From positions 1 through 48,484 of the forward strand of contig JAJQRA010000027.1 in the NCBI GenBank assembly GCA_046533095.1: a stretch of 48,484 nucleotides of DNA, written 5' to 3'. The notes under the pieces are model-generated. The model saw only the letters and a program-made list of their open reading frames with translations, was not told the DNA's origin and did no database searches. Source of the DNA: ZAX-1 sp046533095. Its GTDB lineage: Bacteria > Bacillota > Clostridia > Lachnospirales > Lachnospiraceae. Below, piece by piece: positions 48,382-48,484 of this stretch (position 1 is its first letter; each line of letters begins with the position of its first letter). The position numbers and the translations under genes were made by a program.

Positions 48382-48484
48382 CGAGATCAATAGGGCAAGT
48401 TGTAAAATGAATTGACGCAGAAAAATAAAAAAGGTTCCATTTCGGGATCAAACCAGCTAAGCTTTAAGTGAAGAGCAAAAAGCG

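Overview
The window looks like chromosome from an endospore-forming, low-GC Firmicute of the Clostridia, most likely a Lachnospiraceae member. The evidence is an alpha/beta small acid-soluble spore protein, a ytfI/ytfJ-like pair, the ruvA-ruvB...zapA-U32-FtsW/RodA-PBP order, the rpmB/yloU/yloV(fakA)/recG neighbourhood, strong AGGAGG ribosome-binding sites and TTGNNN-N16/17-TATAAT-like promoters. The genus cannot be named from the sequence alone.

Layout. 1-230 holds a cluster of hairpins of possible IS origin. 237-3056 is an IS66-family element with matching terminal inverted repeats and an exact 8-bp target duplication; its transposase gene carries two frameshifts. 3214-19079 is core chromosome on the + strand: proB, proA, miaB, a NusG-domain-II protein, a Gx-type membrane protein, ruvA, ruvB, a 730-aa multidomain nucleotidyltransferase-like protein, zapA, a U32 protease-like protein, FtsW/RodA and a class B PBP. 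19224-22375 carries a NUDIX hydrolase, a small conserved protein, a DUF2953 protein and ytfJ. 22400-25900 is an accessory patch: an IS3-like remnant, a truncated AbiEi antitoxin joined to a broken ABC ATPase, an HxlR regulator with a palindromic divergent promoter, a broken flavoprotein, a PNPOx-like protein and a GC-richer 4Fe-4S protein. 26019-34494 is core again: a 45-aa membrane protein, rpmB, yloU, fakA, recG, an SASP gene and rqcH. 34495-39010 is eroded: an ISAs1-type remnant, a two-spacer orphan type I-C CRISPR array, a GlcNAc/glucose-type PTS EIICBA and a LicT/BglG antiterminator broken by three homopolymer frameshifts. 39130-48381 has a triple-GAF hybrid histidine kinase, a VanZ-like protein, a DacF-type carboxypeptidase, a divergent EF-G paralogue and a glycosyltransferase-like protein.

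The most unusual property is not one gene. Many intergenic gaps carry their own minisatellite (different unit, 22-70 bp, 2-10 copies), often starting at or copying the 3' end of the upstream gene. In-frame minisatellites have also expanded inside otherwise conserved proteins (ZapA, the U32 protein, RecG, RqcH, DacF, DUF2953). One such duplication (73 bp at the PBP 3' end) appears to have supplied the -35 half of the NUDIX gene promoter. Separately, a roughly 120-bp element occurs twice, 19 kb apart, with a nearly identical core and flanking stems whose sequences differ but still pair. This makes it a candidate structured RNA or non-autonomous mobile element.
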